Assembly (NCBI GenBank): GCA_938036835.1
Contig: CALHWB010000052.1
Location: forward strand, 62,001-126,000
Direction of reading: 5' to 3'
DNA length: 64,000 nucleotides
Source: an uncultured Propionibacterium sp.
GTDB taxonomy: Bacteria; Actinomycetota; Actinomycetes; Propionibacteriales; Propionibacteriaceae
In this document: piece by piece, positions 61,795 through 64,000 of the stretch
Layout of the letters: each line of letters starts with the position of its first letter
Position numbering within the stretch: the stretch's first letter is position 1
Made by a program: the position numbers and the translations under genes
Notes under the pieces: generated by a model
Databases searched by the model: none
Seen by the model: only the letters and a program-made list of their open reading frames with translations
Told to the model about the DNA's origin: nothing

Positions 61795-64000
61795 TCAGCC
61801 ACCCTGATGGACCCGGTCCACGTCGTAGACCCCAGAAACCCGGCGCAACTGAGAGACCACCTCGGCTAGGTGTTTCGGGTCGGAGCATTCGAAGGTTAGC
61901 CGCACTTTGGCGATCCGGTCCTTGGTGGTGGACACCAGCGCCGAGGTAATCGAAATACCCAGATCGCCCAGCGCCCTGGTCAGTTCCGACAGTAGGCCGG
62001 TACGGTCGAGGGCTTCCACCTGGATGCCCACCAGGTAGCCCATCCCGCGAGAGGCGTCCCATTCGACCTGGACGATGCGTTCGGGTTGACTGAGCAGATT
62101 GGCGGCATTTGGGCAGTCCTGCCGATGCACCGAGACACCGTTTTCCCGGGTGATGAAACCCATGATCTGATCGCCGGGCAGCGGTGTGCAGCATTTGGCC
62201 AGTTTCACCCACATGTCGGTGTTGCCGGCGACGATAACCCCTACGTCATTGCTAGACCGCGAGCGACGTGGCGAGGCACTGACCCGTTTGTCCTCCATCC
62301 CCTCGGTCACGGCCTCTTCGAGCCCGCCCTCGGTCTCCACCAGGCGCTGGACGACGCTCTGGGCGCTGACATGCCCTTCGCCGATCGCCGCGAACAGGGC
62401 ATTGGCATCGGGCAGGCGGTGGCTGTTGGCTACCGCGGTCAAGTGCTCCAAAGTGAGCAGTCGCTGTAGCGGCAGACTAGAACGCCGCAACTGCTTAGCC
62501 AGCTTCTCGCGGCCCAGTTCGATGGCCTCTTCGCGGCGTTCCCGCGTGAAGTGCTGCTTGATCTTGGACCGGGCACGCTGGCTGGCCACGAATCCCAGCC
62601 AGTCGCGACTTGGCCCGGCCGACTCGGCCCGGGAGACCAGGATCTCGCAGATATCGCCGTTGGACAGTTTGCTGTCCAACGGAACCAGTCGACCGTTCAC
62701 CCGGGCCCCGATGCATCGATCGCCGACCTGGGTGTGCACCGCATAGGCGAGATCGACCGGTGTGGCTCCCTGGGGCAACGCCATCACGTCCCCCTTCGGT
62801 GTGAACACATACACCTCGGAGGTGTTCAATTCGAAACGCAACGAGTCCAGGAACTCCCCCGGGTCCTCGGTTTCCCGCTGCCATTGGTTCAACTGGTGAA
62901 CCCAACCCAGTTGAGTGTCCTCGGGTGCGGCCTCGGAGACCGGGTCACGGCCATTGCCGTTGCGGGATTCCTCCTTGTATTTCCAGTGAGCGGCGACACC
63001 ATACTCGGCTCGCCGATGCATTTCGTGGGTGCGGATCTGAAACTCGACGGGCCGGTTCCCGGGGCCGATCACTGTGGTATGCAGGGATTGGTACATGTTG
63101 TACTTCGGCAAGGCGATGTAGTCCTTGAACCGGCCCGGCAGCGGATTCCACCGGGTGTGCAACACTCCTAAAGCGCCATAGCAGTCTCGGGTGCTTTCCA
63201 CCAGCACCCGCAGTCCGACCAGATCGTAGATGTCGGTGAACTCCCGGCCGCGGACTACCATCTTCTGGTAGATCGAGTAGTAATGCTTGGGGCGGCCGTA
63301 GACCGTGGTCTTGATGCCGGCATCTGCCAGATCCTTCTTAGCCTGGTCGATGACCTCCCGGAGCTGACGTTCTCGCTGCGGTGCCGCCTCGGCCACCATC
63401 CGCACTATCTCGTCATAGACCTTGGGCTGCAAGGTGGCGAAAGCCAGATCCTCAAGCTCCCATTTGATGGCATTCATGCCGAGCCGGTGGGCTAGCGGCG
63501 CGAAGATGTCCAAGGTATCGCGCGCGATGCGTACCTGTTTGTCCGGGCGCAAAAAGGTGAGGGTTCGCATGTTGTGCAGCCGGTCCCCCAATTTTATGAT
63601 GAGCACTCGCACGTCCCGGGCGGTGGCCACCACCAGCTTGCGGATGGTTTCTGCCTTGGCCGATTCGCCGTAGGTCAGCTTGTCGAGTTTGGTGACCCCA
63701 TCGACCAACTGGGCGATTTCAGCGCCGAAGTCGGCGCGTAGCTGATCGATGGTGTAGCTGGTGTCCTCCACTGTGTCATGCAGCAGGGCCGCGCACAGGG
63801 TGGATGCGGTCATGCCGAGCTCGGCCAGGATGGTTGCCACGGCCAATGGGTGGGTGATATAGGGTTCGCCGCTCTTCCGGGTCTGGCCGCGATGATAATG
63901 CTCGGCGGTATGATATGCCCGTTCCAGCTCATCAAGATTGGTCTTGGGATGGTTGGCACGGACCACGGCGAACAGCGGGTCCAGCACGGCCGACTGCGGG
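61795..64000 (-). CDS. rel: bifunctional (p)ppGpp synthetase/hydrolase Rel (5' partial)
   Basis: Stringent-response enzyme that makes and hydrolyses (p)ppGpp. The frame is open to the right edge, so the N-terminus is outside the window; about 735 residues are visible, and GTG 63987 is an internal-looking Val. Domains in order: HD hydrolase with HDTVEDT (about residue 70), synthetase with GRPKHYYSIYQKM and YQSLHTTV, TGS (EVYVFTPKGDVMALPQGATPVDLAYAVH), a zinc-finger/helical region with CCTPLPGDQIMGFI, and a C-terminal ACT domain. All catalytic blocks of both activities look intact. Confidence 0.95.
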   Translation of the reverse strand, partial: PQSAVLDPLFAVVRANHPKTNLDELERAYHTAEHYHRGQTRKSGEPYITHPLAVATILAELGMTASTLCAALLHDTVEDTSYTIDQLRADFGAEIAQLVDGVTKLDKLTYGESAKAETIRKLVVATARDVRVLIIKLGDRLHNMRTLTFLRPDKQVRIARDTLDIFAPLAHRLGMNAIKWELEDLAFATLQPKVYDEIVRMVAEAAPQRERQLREVIDQAKKDLADAGIKTTVYGRPKHYYSIYQKMVVRGREFTDIYDLVGLRVLVESTRDCYGALGVLHTRWNPLPGRFKDYIALPKYNMYQSLHTTVIGPGNRPVEFQIRTHEMHRRAEYGVAAHWKYKEESRNGNGRDPVSEAAPEDTQLGWVHQLNQWQRETEDPGEFLDSLRFELNTSEVYVFTPKGDVMALPQGATPVDLAYAVHTQVGDRCIGARVNGRLVPLDSKLSNGDICEILVSRAESAGPSRDWLGFVASQRARSKIKQHFTRERREEAIELGREKLAKQLRRSSLPLQRLLTLEHLTAVANSHRLPDANALFAAIGEGHVSAQSVVQRLVETEGGLEEAVTEGMEDKRVSASPRRSRSSNDVGVIVAGNTDMWVKLAKCCTPLPGDQIMGFITRENGVSVHRQDCPNAANLLSQPERIVQVEWDASRGMGYLVGIQVEALDRTGLLSELTRALGDLGISITSALVSTTKDRIAKVRLTFECSDPKHLAEVVSQLRRVSGVYDVDRVHQGG

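Overview
The window is high-GC DNA from an actinomycete. The markers are mIHF, a PrcBA 20S proteasome, a helicase-dead PriA, type-2 PyrF, quinone-linked PyrD, a long bifunctional Rel and many GTG/TTG starts. The gene order resembles Propionibacteriales-type genomes, but I cannot name a species from sequence alone. There are no rRNAs, insertion sequences, phage genes or CRISPR arrays. One tRNA is present.

Left part (1-9.9 kb, plus strand): a compact metal/tetrapyrrole island. A FecCD/BtuC-type permease (5' end outside the window) and its ATPase are followed by a CobN-like large chelatase subunit, a small lipoprotein, a ChlD-like AAA+/vWA subunit and a ChlI-like AAA+ subunit. After a probable terminator comes a Fur-like box and a SAM methyltransferase. 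No other corrin-ring genes are visible, so a heme or other metal-tetrapyrrole role for this chelatase is a real alternative to cobalamin synthesis.

10-15.7 kb is accessory: a TetR regulator and divergent membrane protein sharing an array of TTAGA half-sites; a decayed oleate hydratase missing its N-terminal part and an internal block; tRNA-Pro(GGG); and a PadR-controlled operon (HAAS-like membrane protein, PLDc_N-like protein, ABC-2 exporter) with a perfect 28-bp palindrome over the promoter.

15.7-31.7 kb is mixed: der, cmk and tyrA; a DUF1345 protein; prcB-prcA without pup, dop, mpa or pafA beside them; a SUFU-domain protein; trmI and a HAD phosphatase; an SppA-like S49 peptidase; B12-dependent metH; a PAC2 protein; a polysaccharide deacetylase lipoprotein; and rpe.

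31.6-64 kb is almost one long minus-strand housekeeping array read right to left: rel, (divergent DUF349), MBL hydrolase, hisS, aspS, PTP, rarA, alaS, ruvX, mltG, aroC, aroB, efp, nusB, carA, carB, pyrD, pyrF, mihF, gmk, rpoZ, metK, priA, fmt, rsmB, rpe. It joins two blocks that are separate in Mycobacterium tuberculosis and lacks several genes usual there (aroE, aroK, pepQ, pyrR, pyrB, pyrC, coaBC). Many neighbours overlap by 1-17 bases, indicating translational coupling. Several first genes of units show a TANNNT -10 element 6-7 bases before the start codon, implying leaderless transcripts.
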